Assembly (NCBI RefSeq): GCF_900103885.1
Contig: NZ_FNIM01000004.1
Span: 1 to 64,000, forward strand
From: Actinomyces ruminicola
GTDB lineage: Bacteria > Actinomycetota > Actinomycetes > Actinomycetales > Actinomycetaceae
DNA length: 64,000 nucleotides
Direction of reading: 5' to 3'
Shown in pieces: positions 24,683-34,195 of the stretch (the first letter of the stretch is position 1; each line of letters starts with the position of its first letter). Position numbers and translations under genes: made by a program. Below the pieces are notes generated by a model. The model saw only the letters and a list, made by a program, of their open reading frames with translations, was not told the DNA's origin and did not search any database.

Positions 24683-25873
24683 TCAGGCGCCGCTGCGGCG
24701 CTTGCCGACGATGTCCACGGCGACGGCGAGCACCAGCACCAGGCCCTTGATGGCCTGCTGCCAGGCGGAGTCGACCGCCATGATGGACAGCCCCATGTTG
24801 AGCACGCCCATGATCAAGGCACCGATGATGGCGCCCGATACGCGACCCACACCGCCGGAGACCGCCGCTCCGCCGATGTACGCCGCGGCAATGGCGTCCA
24901 TCTCGTACAGGTTGCCGGCGGTGGAGACCGCGGCACCCGCCCGCGAGGTGGTGACGATGGCCGCCAGCGAGGCGAGGAAGCCCATGTTGACGAAGACCAG
25001 GAAGTCCACCCGCTTGACGTTCACGCCGGACAGGCGGGCTGCCTTCAGGTTGCCGCCGACGGCGTAGATGTGGCGTCCGAACACGCTCTTGTTCATGACG
25101 AAGGAGTAGATGAGGATGACCGCGCCGACGATCACCAGGACGATCGGCGTGCCGCCGGCCGAGTATGCGAGCAGCATGGTGAAGAAGCCGATCGCGGCCG
25201 CGAATACGAGCAGGCGCGCAGCCACCACTCCGGCCGGGTCCACCGCACGCCCGGCCGCACGGTTGCGGCGCCGCGAGCGCAGCTGGGTGAACACCAGCCC
25301 GGCGATGGCGAGCAGGCCGATGAGGATGGTGACGCCGTCGTAGTTCTTGAGGTAGCCCAGCCAGGCGGGCAGTGAACCGTTGGCGATGCTGACGAAGGGT
25401 GCGGGCAGCCCGGAAACGGTGCGCTGGACCAGCACCACCGTCAGTCCCCGGAAGATGAGCATGCTTCCCAGGGTCACGATGAAGGCGGGGATCTCCATGA
25501 TCGCCACCCAGAATCCCTGCCAGCAACCGATGAGCAGGCCGATCACGATCGCCACCAGTACCGCTAGCGGCCAGGGCACGCCGGAGTTGACCACCAGCAG
25601 CCCGATGACGCCTCCGACGAAGCCGACGATCGAGCCGACCGACAGGTCGATGTGCCGGGCGATGATGATCATGACCATGCCGACCGCCAGGATCATCACG
25701 TAGGCGTTCTGCTGGATGAGGCTGGCGACGTTGTTGGGCGCCAGCAGCAGCCCGCCGGTCAGGATCTGGAAGAAGATGATGATGGCGACCAGCGCGGCGA
25801 GGATGCCGTACTGGCGCAGGTTGCGCCCCAGGGATTCCCGCAGCTTCACACCGGTTGAGCTCATTTGGTTCAC
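24683..25873 (-). CDS. xylH: xylose-type ABC permease (XylH/MmsB family)
   Basis: A 396-residue membrane permease of the CUT2 (branched-chain/pentose) type with about ten helices. Segments such as MILAVGMVMIIIARHIDLSV, GSIVGFVGG, FIVTLGSMLIFRGLTVVLVQ and YAVGGNLKAARLSG are typical of XylH/GguB permeases. A hydrophilic insert (RSRRRNRAAGRAVDP) splits the middle, as in XylH. GTG at 25873 overlaps the ATPase stop as GTGA; ATG three codons later is an alternative start. Transcribed as the third gene after the binding protein and ATPase. Substrate is inferred to be xylose from xylA, xylB and xylR nearby. Confidence 0.88.
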   Translation of the reverse strand: MNQMSSTGVKLRESLGRNLRQYGILAALVAIIIFFQILTGGLLLAPNNVASLIQQNAYVMILAVGMVMIIIARHIDLSVGSIVGFVGGVIGLLVVNSGVPWPLAVLVAIVIGLLIGCWQGFWVAIMEIPAFIVTLGSMLIFRGLTVVLVQRTVSGLPAPFVSIANGSLPAWLGYLKNYDGVTILIGLLAIAGLVFTQLRSRRRNRAAGRAVDPAGVVAARLLVFAAAIGFFTMLLAYSAGGTPIVLVIVGAVILIYSFVMNKSVFGRHIYAVGGNLKAARLSGVNVKRVDFLVFVNMGFLASLAAIVTTSRAGAAVSTAGNLYEMDAIAAAYIGGAAVSGGVGRVSGAIIGALIMGVLNMGLSIMAVDSAWQQAIKGLVLVLAVAVDIVGKRRSGA

Positions 25874-27510
25874 TGTTCCGCCCCTTCCTGGTCCATGCGC
25901 GGCGCGGGCCCCTGCCCGCCGGCGTCCTTCTCGATGGTCATGAGCTTCATAAGGTTCTCCTGGGTGGCCTCGGCCCGGGGCAGTTGCCCCGTTATCCGGC
26001 CTTGGCTCATGGTGTAGATGCGGTCGCATATCCCCAGGAGTTCGGGCAGCTCCGAGGAGATGACGAGGATGGCCTTGCCGGAATCGGCCAGGTTGTTGAT
26101 GATCTGATAGATCTCGTACTTGGCGCCGACGTCGATGCCGCGGGTGGGCTCGTCGAGGATGAGCACGTCGGGGTCTGAGAACATCCACTTGGCGAGCACG
26201 ACCTTCTGCTGGTTGCCGCCCGACAGGGAGCCGACCGGGGTGGTAAGCGAGGTGGTCTTGGTGCGCAGCTCGCGGCGGTAGCGTTCAGCCACCTCAACCT
26301 CGGCGGCGTCGTCGACGATGCCGTGGGAGGAGACCTTGTCCAGGGCCACCGCCGTGGTGTTGGTCTTGACGTCCTGGATCAGGTTCAGGCCGAGCACCTT
26401 GCGGTCCTCGGTGACGTAGGCCAGGCCGTTGTCGATGGCCTGCCGCACGGTGGCGGTGGAGATCTCCTTGCCGTCCTTGTAGACGTGCCCGGAGATGCCG
26501 GTGCCCCAGGAGCGTCCGAACAGGCTCATGGCCAGCTCCGTGCGCCCGGCCCCCATGAGGCCGGCGAGCCCGACGATCTCGCCGCGTCGCAGCGTCAGTG
26601 CGGCGTCCTCGACAACCGCGCGGGAGGTGTCGATGGGGTGGTGCACCGTCCAGTCGCTGATCCTCAACGCCTCCTCACCGACCTGGGAGGTGTGCTCAGG
26701 GAAGCGGCTGGACAGCTCGCGTCCGACCATGAGGCGGATGATCTCGTCCTCGCCGATGGCGCCGACGCCGTGCAACGGCGCGGTGTGAACGGTGCGGCCG
26801 TCACGGATGACGGTGGTGCGGTCGGCCACGCCGGCCACCTCCGCCAGCTTGTGGGAGATCATCACCATGGTGATGCCGCGCTCGCGCAGGCCCCACATGA
26901 GGTCGAGCAGGTGGGCGGAGTCGTCGTCGTTGAGGGCGGCGGTGGGCTCGTCGAGGATCAGCAGGCGCACGTCCTTGGACAGCGCCTTGGCGATCTCCAC
27001 CAGTTGCTGCTGACCGACGCCGAGGTCCGCCACGCGTGTCTGCGGGCGGATGTCCAGGCCGACCTCGCGCAGCAGCTCGGCCGCGGCCTCATTGGTGGCG
27101 TCCCAGTCGATGAAGCCGCGGCGGGCCTTCTCGTTACCCATGAAGATGTTCTCTGCCACGGAGAGATACGGACTGAGGGCGAGCTCCTGGTGGATGATGA
27201 CGATGCCGACGGCCTCGGAGTCCCGGATGGAGCGGAACTCGCGGACCTGACCGTCGTAGTAGATGTCGCCGTCGTAGGTGCCACGGGGCCAGACCCCGGA
27301 CAGCACGTTCATCAGCGTCGACTTGCCGGCGCCGTTCTCGCCGCAGATGGCGTGGATCTCGCCGCGGTGCACCTCCAGGTTGACGTCGTCCAGCGCCTTG
27401 AACTCGCCGAAGGCCTTGGTGATGTGGCGCATCTCGAGGATGGTGTCGGCCTCCGACGCCGTTTCCCGGGTAGACGCGGACGGTTGCGGGTTACTCGGCT
27501 TGGCCGCCAT
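25870..27510 (-). CDS. xylG: xylose-type ABC ATPase with two nucleotide-binding domains (XylG/MmsA)
   Basis: A 546-residue protein with two fused ATPase domains, standard for CUT2 sugar importers. The first domain has Walker A GENGAGKS at residues 57-64, a VGQQQ signature and Walker B LLILDEPTAAL. The second has GLMGAGRTE in place of a full Walker A (usual for this family), the signature LSGGNQQK and LILDEPTRGIDVGAKYEIYQ. ATG at 27510 shares one base with the binding-protein stop (TAATG). It powers import through the permease encoded next. This is the only ABC ATPase in the window. Confidence 0.93.
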   Translation of the reverse strand: MAAKPSNPQPSASTRETASEADTILEMRHITKAFGEFKALDDVNLEVHRGEIHAICGENGAGKSTLMNVLSGVWPRGTYDGDIYYDGQVREFRSIRDSEAVGIVIIHQELALSPYLSVAENIFMGNEKARRGFIDWDATNEAAAELLREVGLDIRPQTRVADLGVGQQQLVEIAKALSKDVRLLILDEPTAALNDDDSAHLLDLMWGLRERGITMVMISHKLAEVAGVADRTTVIRDGRTVHTAPLHGVGAIGEDEIIRLMVGRELSSRFPEHTSQVGEEALRISDWTVHHPIDTSRAVVEDAALTLRRGEIVGLAGLMGAGRTELAMSLFGRSWGTGISGHVYKDGKEISTATVRQAIDNGLAYVTEDRKVLGLNLIQDVKTNTTAVALDKVSSHGIVDDAAEVEVAERYRRELRTKTTSLTTPVGSLSGGNQQKVVLAKWMFSDPDVLILDEPTRGIDVGAKYEIYQIINNLADSGKAILVISSELPELLGICDRIYTMSQGRITGQLPRAEATQENLMKLMTIEKDAGGQGPAPRMDQEGAEQ

Positions 27511-28628
27511 TACAGCCCGACCTCCGCCGCGGTGTAGTAGCCGGAGTCGACCAGTACCTCCTGGACGTTGTCCGCGTTCACGGTAACCGGGTCGATCAGG
27601 TAGGAGGGGACCACCAGCTGGCCGTTGTCGTAGGACTCGGTGTCGTTGACTTCCACTTCCTCGCCCCGGGCGAGCTGGTCGACCATGGTGGCGCAGCGCT
27701 CCCCCAGCAGGCGGGTGTCCTTGAAGACCGTCATGGACTGGCGCCCCTTGACGATGTTGGCCACGTTGGCCTGGTCGGCGTCCTGCCCGGTGAGCACGGG
27801 CCAGTTGTCATCGCCGTACCCGGCCGAGGCGAGGGCCTGGCCGATTCCCAGCGCGATGGCGTCGTTGGGGGACAGGATCACGTCGACGCGCTTGGTGGTG
27901 GAGTAGAAGGAGTTCAGGCGGTTCTCCATCTCGGCCTGGGCGGTGGTGTTCGACCAGGCCTGAATGCCGATCGACTGCCAGTCGTCGACGCTGGCGGGCA
28001 GCTTGCCCGAGGGACACACGAGCTTGCCGGACTCGATGTAGGGGCTCAGTACGTCCCAGGCGCCCTCGAAGAAGAAGCGGGCGTTGTTGTCGTCCGGGGA
28101 GCCGGCGAAGGGCTCGAAGTTGAAGGGTCCGGATGCGGTGTCGAGCTCGAGGGCATCCACGATGTACTGCCCCTGCATGGCTCCGACGTTGTAGTTGTCG
28201 AAGGTGACGTAGTAGTCGACCGCCTCGGTGTCTCGGATCAGGCGGTCATAGGCGATCACCTTGATCCCGAGCCCGGCCGCGCTCTGGAGCACCGGGCCGA
28301 GCGCCGAGCCGTCGATGGCGCCGACGACGATCACCGCCGGGGACTTGTTGAGCATGGTCTGGATCTGAGAGTTCTGCTGCTCGACCTTGTTGTCGGCGAA
28401 CTGCAGCTCGACGGTGTATCCGAGCTCCTCCAGCATCCGCTTGAGGTTCTCACCGTCACGGCTCCAGCGCTCCAGGTTCTTGGTCGGCATGGAGACGCCG
28501 ATCAGGGCGCCCGCGCCGCCGCCCGTGTCACCGTAGTAGTCGGCCGTTCGCTCCGCGGTGCATGCGGCCAGCAGCGCCGCCGTGACGGCACCACCTGCAA
28601 TGAACAGCCTGCGCGACAAATTCGACAT
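27510..28628 (-). CDS. xylF: xylose-type substrate-binding lipoprotein (XylF/ChvE family)
   Basis: A 372-residue periplasmic-binding-protein family 4-type lipoprotein. It has a twin-arginine start (LSRRLFIAGG), a lipobox ending at Cys23 (LLAAC) and the sugar-binding landmarks GVSMPTKNLERWSRDGENLK, VIVVGAIDGSALGPVL, VIAYDRLI and VLTGQDADQANVANI. These match ChvE/XylF-like multiple-sugar or xylose receptors. ATG at 28628 follows GAGGAGG. First gene of the importer operon. The ligand could also be glucose, galactose or arabinose; the xylose neighbourhood favours xylose. Confidence 0.9.
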   Translation of the reverse strand: MSNLSRRLFIAGGAVTAALLAACTAERTADYYGDTGGGAGALIGVSMPTKNLERWSRDGENLKRMLEELGYTVELQFADNKVEQQNSQIQTMLNKSPAVIVVGAIDGSALGPVLQSAAGLGIKVIAYDRLIRDTEAVDYYVTFDNYNVGAMQGQYIVDALELDTASGPFNFEPFAGSPDDNNARFFFEGAWDVLSPYIESGKLVCPSGKLPASVDDWQSIGIQAWSNTTAQAEMENRLNSFYSTTKRVDVILSPNDAIALGIGQALASAGYGDDNWPVLTGQDADQANVANIVKGRQSMTVFKDTRLLGERCATMVDQLARGEEVEVNDTESYDNGQLVVPSYLIDPVTVNADNVQEVLVDSGYYTAAEVGL

Positions 28629-28720
28629 AAGGCCTCCTCGCCTCGGTTGATAGGGCTGACGGACCCGCAGGTCCATTTAGTTGCACGCTAGCACTTATAT
28701 GGACCCGTGACAACCTGCCC
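28629..28720 (-). promoter_or_regulatory. upstream region of the xylose importer operon
   Basis: Contains the palindrome GGACC-CGCA-GGTCC at 28661-28674 and the sequence TTAGTTGCACGCTAGCAC from 28677, which loosely resembles the AGTTGCGTCAGCGAAC stretch (other strand) in the xylA promoter. Both may be ROK-repressor sites, but the similarity is modest. Confidence 0.3.
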
Positions 28721-28838
28721 GTGAGGCCGACCTCGCAAGCGCACGAATCCCTACCAGATCCGCACGCGATTCACCCCCGGCCTCAGGCCGGCCAGCGGCC
28801 CGGCCGGGCAGGCGGCATGGGCGGCTCGGTTGATGGTG

Positions 28839-28874
28839 CGGGAGGGTGCGATGGCGTCCCATCGCACCCTCCCG
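28839..28874 (-). terminator. terminator after the xylanase gene
   Basis: A perfect 16-bp stem, CGGGAGGGTGCGATGG (28839-28854) with its complement at 28859-28874 and a 4-nt loop, about 70 bp beyond the xylanase stop codon. Confidence 0.7.
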
Positions 28875-28946
28875 CGGCGCCGGCGGGTAGCGTCCCCCGA
28901 CCGGCGCGCCCCGTGGCCGGGTCGTACCGCCCCGGTTACGGGAGTC

Positions 28947-30887
28947 TCAGCCGATCCGGCGTCGAGCCCGCAGCAACAGCGTGCCCGCGCCCAGTAGCAG
29001 GGCTGCTACCGGGAGGACCAGCATCTCGGCGCCGGTGCGCGCCAGGGGACTACCACCGCCACCCGGCGACGGCGCCGCACCCACCACCGGGGTACCACTT
29101 GCCGCCCCCGAGGGCGCGGGCAGACCGCTCGTGCTTGGCGCAGCCGAAGCCGCAGGCTCCGCAGCAGTGGCCGAGGGCCCCGCGGTAGGCGTCGGCTCCT
29201 GCGTCGGCTCGGGAACGCTGCATTCCTGCGGCGTGGCCGGAATCTCCTGACCGACCGCGGCTGCATAGCCCCACTTGCCGTGGTAGTACGGATCGAACAG
29301 CAGCGGGTCGCCCTCGTAGAACCGCCACGAGCCGGAGTCGACCAGCCCCCACAGCGTCACCGAGAACAGGTCCCGCTTGGCGTCCTGCTCCGCGAACATC
29401 TCGAACAGGCGCTGGTAGAAGCGCCCCTGGTCCAGCAGAGTCTGAGTGTCCACGGGCGTGCCGGTGCGAGTGGGGACGTCGAGCTCGGTGACCGCCTGCA
29501 CCAGCGGCAGGTCGTCGAAGGCGCTCATGGCCGCGCCGAAGCCCTCGACGTCGTCATCGAGCCAGGCGTGGAACTGGTGCCCGACGCCGTCGATGGGGAC
29601 GCCGCGATCCACCAGCCGCTCGATCAGGGCGTGGTAGCGCCCGGTCTTGGAGGAGGCGTCGGTGCCATACTGGGTGTTGTACTCGTTGATGAACAGCGTC
29701 ACCGGGTGCTCGGCGCCGGGAGCGGCGTAGGTTGAGTTGAATGCCTCGTTGGCGTAGATGAAGGCGTCGTCGATGAACTCCTCGCCCAGGATCTGGTACC
29801 AGTAGGAGTTGCGCAGCCCGTCGGTCTCGGGCGAGGGCCCGTCGGTGATCACCTCGTTGACGACGTCGAAGGCAACCAGCGGGTTGGTGTCCGAGCCGAA
29901 CAGCCCGTACTTGTCAGAGAGGTACTTGGCCACATTGTTGATGTGAGTGCGCATCCGCTCGCGCAGCTCCTGCCGGTCGGCCTCGGAGTCGCCGGACAGG
30001 AAGGTGCCGTCCTCATGCTGGAACAGCCAGTCCGGGGTCTGGGAGTGCCAGACCAGTACGTGCCCGTATACCCGGCCGCCATTGGCCTGGGCCCAGTCCA
30101 TGACGGCGTCTGCCTCGGCGTTCTCGTCAACGAAGCTGTGGTCATCGTTGTACCAGGCCTCCGGCTTCATGAAGTTCTCCGGGGTGACCTGGTTGAAGTG
30201 CTGGTTGAGCAGCTCCAGAGAGTCGCCCTGGACGGTGTTGGCCGTAACCGCCACGCCTACCGGATAGGGCAGGGCGTCGAGCAAGGAGGTGGAGTCGTCA
30301 ACCGGACCCCGCCCGCAGGCGAAGGCGGTGATGGCGGCGTCGTCAACGTAGAAGGACGCGGTGGGGTCCTCCAGCTCGATGTAGATGGTCCCGTCTACAC
30401 CCTCGGGCGGCGAGTAGCTACCGGTGAGCTCGACCCACTCATCGGAGTTCACTGCCGTCAGCGGGGTGATCTCGATGTACTGCCCGTCGCTCTGGGCGGC
30501 GGTGAGCTTGGCGCGGGTGGACGCCGCCCCGTCCGGGAGGCGCACCCAGGCGGTTACGTCATAGGACTGGCCCGCCTCCATGAAGTCGCCGATGGAGATC
30601 TCCACGCCGTGCCAGGCCTGGGTGCGGCCGGTTACATACAGGCTGTTCCACGGGCTGCGGCGGACCTCGTTGGTGGTTGTGGTGGTCACGCCCTCGCCGC
30701 GTGGAGCCCAGGGCATATCGGGCTGACTGGACTCGAAGTTGGAGTAGCTGACCGCATAGGGCTGGGGCTCTGTCGGAGTTTCGACGGCGGCCGCCCCTGC
30801 AGCCACGCCCGCGGTCGCGATGGCGGCCGCGGCTGCCGCCCCGAGCAGGCGGATCCGGCGTGGGTGCCGGGTTGTCGTAGTGCGCAT
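28947..30887 (-). CDS. cell-wall-anchored GH10 endo-xylanase with carbohydrate-binding module
   Basis: A 646-residue secreted enzyme that cleaves internal beta-1,4 bonds in xylan. Residues 1-34 form a signal peptide. About 45-190 is a jelly-roll carbohydrate-binding module of CBM4/9/22 type (FESSQPDMPW; VTAWVRLPDG; FYVDDAAI). The GH10 barrel runs from about 200 to 545, with acid/base Glu345 (FDVVNEV) and nucleophile Glu468 (AVTELDV). A Pro/Ser/Thr/Ala-rich wall-spanning linker follows, then LARTG at 615-619, a hydrophobic helix and RARRRIG, a sortase sorting signal. ATG at 30887 follows AAAGG; earlier in-frame codons lie before the signal peptide. Xylose released on the surface would feed the neighbouring xylose genes. 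Confidence 0.94.
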   Translation of the reverse strand: MRTTTTRHPRRIRLLGAAAAAAIATAGVAAGAAAVETPTEPQPYAVSYSNFESSQPDMPWAPRGEGVTTTTTNEVRRSPWNSLYVTGRTQAWHGVEISIGDFMEAGQSYDVTAWVRLPDGAASTRAKLTAAQSDGQYIEITPLTAVNSDEWVELTGSYSPPEGVDGTIYIELEDPTASFYVDDAAITAFACGRGPVDDSTSLLDALPYPVGVAVTANTVQGDSLELLNQHFNQVTPENFMKPEAWYNDDHSFVDENAEADAVMDWAQANGGRVYGHVLVWHSQTPDWLFQHEDGTFLSGDSEADRQELRERMRTHINNVAKYLSDKYGLFGSDTNPLVAFDVVNEVITDGPSPETDGLRNSYWYQILGEEFIDDAFIYANEAFNSTYAAPGAEHPVTLFINEYNTQYGTDASSKTGRYHALIERLVDRGVPIDGVGHQFHAWLDDDVEGFGAAMSAFDDLPLVQAVTELDVPTRTGTPVDTQTLLDQGRFYQRLFEMFAEQDAKRDLFSVTLWGLVDSGSWRFYEGDPLLFDPYYHGKWGYAAAVGQEIPATPQECSVPEPTQEPTPTAGPSATAAEPAASAAPSTSGLPAPSGAASGTPVVGAAPSPGGGGSPLARTGAEMLVLPVAALLLGAGTLLLRARRRIG

Positions 30888-31059
30888 GCGCTTGCCTTTG
30901 CTGTTGGCCTCTCTGCACGGACGAATGAAGACAACGCGGCCTTGACCCCATGTGGTGGTACGAACCGACATGGGCCCGCGCGTATGACACTCCGGGCAGG
31001 GAGGATGGCTAGGAAGGATGCCGGCCGACGCTGGCCCGCACCCCAACACTAGCCAGCCC

Positions 31060-31096
31060 GAAACCAGACTTCAATGGTTTCGTTGCGTTTCGCAAC
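31060..31096. promoter_or_regulatory. paired inverted repeats upstream of the xylanase gene
   Basis: GAAACCA (31060-31066) and TGGTTTC (31075-31081) form one inverted repeat. GTTGCG-TTT-CGCAAC (31082-31096) forms a second directly beside it. Position upstream of the leftward xylanase gene suggests binding sites for one or two repressors. Confidence 0.5.
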
Positions 31097-31192
31097 ATAA
31101 ACCGATAGACCACCCCCAGACTGTCAGAAGGCAGCTAGACGGCGCCGTGGCGGGGGGTAGCGGTAGCCACGTCGCCGCGTCATTGAGGAAAC

Positions 31193-31312
31193 TGTCATGA
31201 TTCGGCACAAACGGGCCGGTCGCGCCGATTCACCTTCGACTGAACGTTGCAATCACGCCGTTTTGCAGTCCGCCCAGAGGCCCGCAGGCGCCGTTTGTGC
31301 CGATCTCGGACA
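31193..31312. repeat. 120-bp inverted-repeat element, copy 2
   Basis: Same size and layout as copy 1: 21-bp arms at 31193-31213 and 31292-31312 around exactly 78 bp. The right arm is identical to copy 1. The left arm differs at positions 5-9 and pairs perfectly over its inner 12 bases. The interior matches copy 1 around GCCGTTTTGCAGTCCGC. It lies 41 bp beyond the xylB stop codon, upstream of the xylanase promoter region. Confidence 0.85.
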
Positions 31313-31353
31313 TTCTCCCGGCACGGACACTGCTGCGGCCCCCGTCCAAGCGC

Positions 31354-32829
31354 TCAGTCCTGCTGGGCGGCGGCCACCAGGGCCGCGGCGGCGTCATAGG
31401 CGGCGCGCACCTCGGGCTGAGGCGCGGCGGTCAGGTGCTCGACCGGGCCGAGTTCCCACGTGGGCGGCGCCTCGCCCCCGGCGAGCACCCAGGCCGCCTG
31501 CTTGGCGGCGCCGTTGGCGACGTACTCGCCGGGCTCGGGCACGTCCACCGGTACGCCGAGCACGGCGGGGGCGAGCTCCCGGGCACAGGCCCACTTCACT
31601 CCCCCGCCCACGAGCGTGACCGCATCCACCTCTACCCCCTGGCCGCGCACGGCATCCACGCACGCCCCCATCAGGCACAGCAGCCCCTCGACGGCGGCGC
31701 GCGCATAGTTGGCGGGGGTGAGCGACGCGAGCGTCATGCCGGTGAGCATGCCGGTGGCCTCGGGCAGGTTCGGGGTGCGCTCCCCCTCCAGGTAGGGGAC
31801 GTGGACCAGCCCGGCCGCGCCGGGCTCGGCGGAAAGGGCCAGCCGGTCGAACTCGTCGTAGGACACGCCCAGCACCTGCTTGGCAGCGTCCAGGATGCGG
31901 GCGGCATTGAGGGTGCAGGCCAGCGGCAGGAAGGCGCCGGTGGCATCGGCGAAGCCGGTGACCAGCCCGGAGGCGTCGTGCGTGGGGGTGGCGGAGACGG
32001 CGGCGACCACGCCGGAGGTGCCCAGGGAGACGCTGGTGGCGCCCGGGCGCAGGCCGAGCCCGAGGGCGGCGCCGGCGTTGTCGCCGCAGCCGGGTCCGAG
32101 CACCAGGTGGGTCAGGTCGCGCTCACTGCCCGACGGCGTTGTAAAGGTGCCGCCGCGGGCGGCCACCTCGTGCGGACCGACGACGCGCGGCAGCACGATG
32201 TCGGCGACCTCGGCCTCGCTGCGGCGCAGGGCGAGCGCGAGCAGGTCACGGCGGTAGGTGTTGGTCACGGAGTCGAAGTAGCCGGTGCCGGAGGCGTCGG
32301 AGCGGTCGGTTACCAGGGCGTCCAGGGAGGTCGCGCCGGACAGTTTCCAGGTGAGCCAGTCGTGCGGCAGGCAGACGGCGGCGATGCGGGCGGCATTGTC
32401 GGGCTCGTGGTCCGCCAGCCAGCGCAGCTTGGTGATGGTCAGGGAGGCGACCAGCACGGAGCCGACGGCGTCGGCCCAGGCCTTGGCGCCTGCGGCCTCG
32501 TCGCCGGCGCCGAGCTCGCGGATGAGGTCGCGGGCGGCACCGGCGCTGCGGGTGTCGTTCCACAGCAGTGCGGGGCGGATGACCTCGCCGTCGGCGTCGA
32601 GCACCACCATGCCGTGCTGCTGGCCGCCGACGCTCAGGGCGGCGACGTCGTCGAGCCCGCCGACGACGTCGATCACTTCGTTGAGTGCGCTCCACCAGTG
32701 CTCGGGGTGGATCTCCGAGCCGTCCGGGTGCGAGGCCTTGGCCTCACGGACCAGGGCACCGGAGGTGGCGTCACGGATTACAAGCTTGCAGGACTGCGTC
32801 GAGGAGTCGACGCCGGCGACGAGGGGCAT
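31354..32829 (-). CDS. xylB: xylulokinase
   Basis: A 491-residue FGGY-family sugar kinase that phosphorylates D-xylulose to xylulose 5-phosphate in the cytoplasm. The N-terminal phosphate-binding loop is [25 protein letters not shown] and LLWNDTRS are the usual xylulokinase sugar-site segments, and the C-terminal domain has [14 protein letters not shown] and LVGGGVKWA. Length is normal for actinobacterial XylB. ATG at 32829 follows GGAAGG. It is downstream of xylA in the same direction, separated by 117 bp that include a long hairpin. Element copy 2 follows its stop. Confidence 0.95.
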   Translation of the reverse strand: MPLVAGVDSSTQSCKLVIRDATSGALVREAKASHPDGSEIHPEHWWSALNEVIDVVGGLDDVAALSVGGQQHGMVVLDADGEVIRPALLWNDTRSAGAARDLIRELGAGDEAAGAKAWADAVGSVLVASLTITKLRWLADHEPDNAARIAAVCLPHDWLTWKLSGATSLDALVTDRSDASGTGYFDSVTNTYRRDLLALALRRSEAEVADIVLPRVVGPHEVAARGGTFTTPSGSERDLTHLVLGPGCGDNAGAALGLGLRPGATSVSLGTSGVVAAVSATPTHDASGLVTGFADATGAFLPLACTLNAARILDAAKQVLGVSYDEFDRLALSAEPGAAGLVHVPYLEGERTPNLPEATGMLTGMTLASLTPANYARAAVEGLLCLMGACVDAVRGQGVEVDAVTLVGGGVKWACARELAPAVLGVPVDVPEPGEYVANGAAKQAAWVLAGGEAPPTWELGPVEHLTAAPQPEVRAAYDAAAALVAAAQQD

Positions 32830-32852
32830 GGGGGTTCCTTCCGCGTTGAAGG

Positions 32853-32894
32853 CCGTCCGGCCGCGGGCTGATCGCTCAGCGCGCGGCCGGACGG
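32853..32894 (-). other. long hairpin between xylA and xylB
   Basis: CCGTCCGGCCGCG (32853-32865) pairs with its complement at 32882-32894, and an inner GCTGA-TCGC-TCAGC stem (32867-32880) extends the fold. It has no T-run. In the xylA-to-xylB transcript it could protect the xylA message or partly block read-through, giving more isomerase than kinase. Confidence 0.6.
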
Positions 32895-32946
32895 TTTGTG
32901 TACTTCTGGATCGGCCGCCTGCGCGGCCGCTGGGTCGGCTGAGGGT

Positions 32947-34128
32947 TCAGCCGATGAGGTGCTGGACCGCCTTCTCGTACAGGTCGACGTAGTGGTAGTC
33001 GCGGGCGGCGGCCGCCTCGGCGTCGAAGTCCTCGTAGGCGGAGCGGTCGGCGAGCAGGTCGGCGATGGTCTCGCCCTCGGCCAGGGTCGGCTCGCTGAGC
33101 TCGTAGATGCCGGAGAGCTTGAGAGCCTCCTGAACGGCCGGGTCGGCCCGGAAGGCGCGGGCCTTCTCCGCCAGCTGGATGTACATCTCCATGTTGGCGG
33201 CCGCGGACTCCCACACGCCGTCAATGCCGTCGGTGCGCGAGGGCTTGTAGTCGAAGTGGACCGGGCCCTCGTAGCGGGGACCGCCGCCGGGGAAGCCGTT
33301 GACCAGCAGGTCGACGGTGAAGAAGGCGCTGAGCAAGTCGCCGTGGCCGAAGACGAGGTCCTGGTCGTACTTCAGGCCCTTCTGACCGTTGAGGTCGATG
33401 TGGAAGAGCTTGCCGGCCTTCAAGGCCTGCGCCAGGGCGTGGGTGTAGTTCAGGCCCGCCATCTGCTCGTGGCCGACCTCGGGGTTCAGGCCGACGATGT
33501 CGCCGTTGTCCAGCTCGGCGATCAGCGCCAGGGCGTGGCCGACGGTGGGCAGGAAGATGTCGCCGCGGGGCTCGTTCGGCTTGGGCTCCAGGCCGATGCG
33601 CAGGTTGTAGCCCTGGTCCTTGATGTACTGGGCGACGGTGTCCAGGCCCTCCTTGTAGCGGTCGAATACGGCCCCCAGGTCCTTGGAGGAGTCGTACTCG
33701 GCGCCCTCGCGGCCGCCCCACATGACGAAGGTGGTGGCGCCCAGCTCGGCGGCCAGGTCCACGTTGCGCAGGATCTTGCGCAGCCCGAAGCGGCGGATGG
33801 AGCGGTCGTTGTTGGTCAGGCCGCCGTCCTTGAAGATCGGGTGGGTGAAGGTGTTGGTGGTGACCATCTCGATGGTCAGGCCCGTGGCGTCCACCGTGTC
33901 CTTGAGCTTGCCGACGATTTCGGCCCGCTCGGCGTCGGTGGCGTCGAAGGGGAAGACGTCATTGTCGTGGAAGGTGATGCCCCAGGCGCCGAGCTCGGCG
34001 AGCTTCTCGGCATACTCCCAGGGCTTGAGCGCCGCGCGGGTGGTGTCGCCGAAGGGGTCGGCGGCCAGCCAGCCGACGGTCCACAGACCGAATGAGAACT
34101 TGTCTTCCTTAGTGGGCTTACGAACCAT
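32947..34128 (-). CDS. xylA: xylose isomerase
   Basis: A 393-residue actinobacterial-type (class I) xylose isomerase that converts D-xylose to D-xylulose. His54 and Asp57 (FHDNDVFPF) and the metal-site Glu181-Pro-Lys183 ([12 protein letters not shown]) are at the same positions as in Streptomyces enzymes, and [14 protein letters not shown] and HIDLNGQKG carry further metal ligands. ATG at 34128 follows GAGGAGGAACC. It has a promoter of its own that overlaps the divergent xylR promoter, so it is directly exposed to the ROK repressor, with xylB downstream. Confidence 0.97.
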   Translation of the reverse strand: MVRKPTKEDKFSFGLWTVGWLAADPFGDTTRAALKPWEYAEKLAELGAWGITFHDNDVFPFDATDAERAEIVGKLKDTVDATGLTIEMVTTNTFTHPIFKDGGLTNNDRSIRRFGLRKILRNVDLAAELGATTFVMWGGREGAEYDSSKDLGAVFDRYKEGLDTVAQYIKDQGYNLRIGLEPKPNEPRGDIFLPTVGHALALIAELDNGDIVGLNPEVGHEQMAGLNYTHALAQALKAGKLFHIDLNGQKGLKYDQDLVFGHGDLLSAFFTVDLLVNGFPGGGPRYEGPVHFDYKPSRTDGIDGVWESAAANMEMYIQLAEKARAFRADPAVQEALKLSGIYELSEPTLAEGETIADLLADRSAYEDFDAEAAAARDYHYVDLYEKAVQHLIG

Positions 34129-34163
34129 GGTTCCTCCTCGAGCCGGATTTGTTCGCTGACGCA

Positions 34164-34192
34164 ACTATGGCACAGCGGTGCGGTATGGTCAA
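34164..34192 (-). promoter_or_regulatory. xylA promoter overlapping the xylR promoter
   Basis: Leftward TTGACC (34187-34192) and CATAGT (34164-34169) are 17 bp apart. The rightward -10 box of xylR, TATGGT (34184-34189), lies inside the xylA -35 region, so RNA polymerase cannot occupy both at once. Confidence 0.65.
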
Positions 34193-34195
34193 GCC

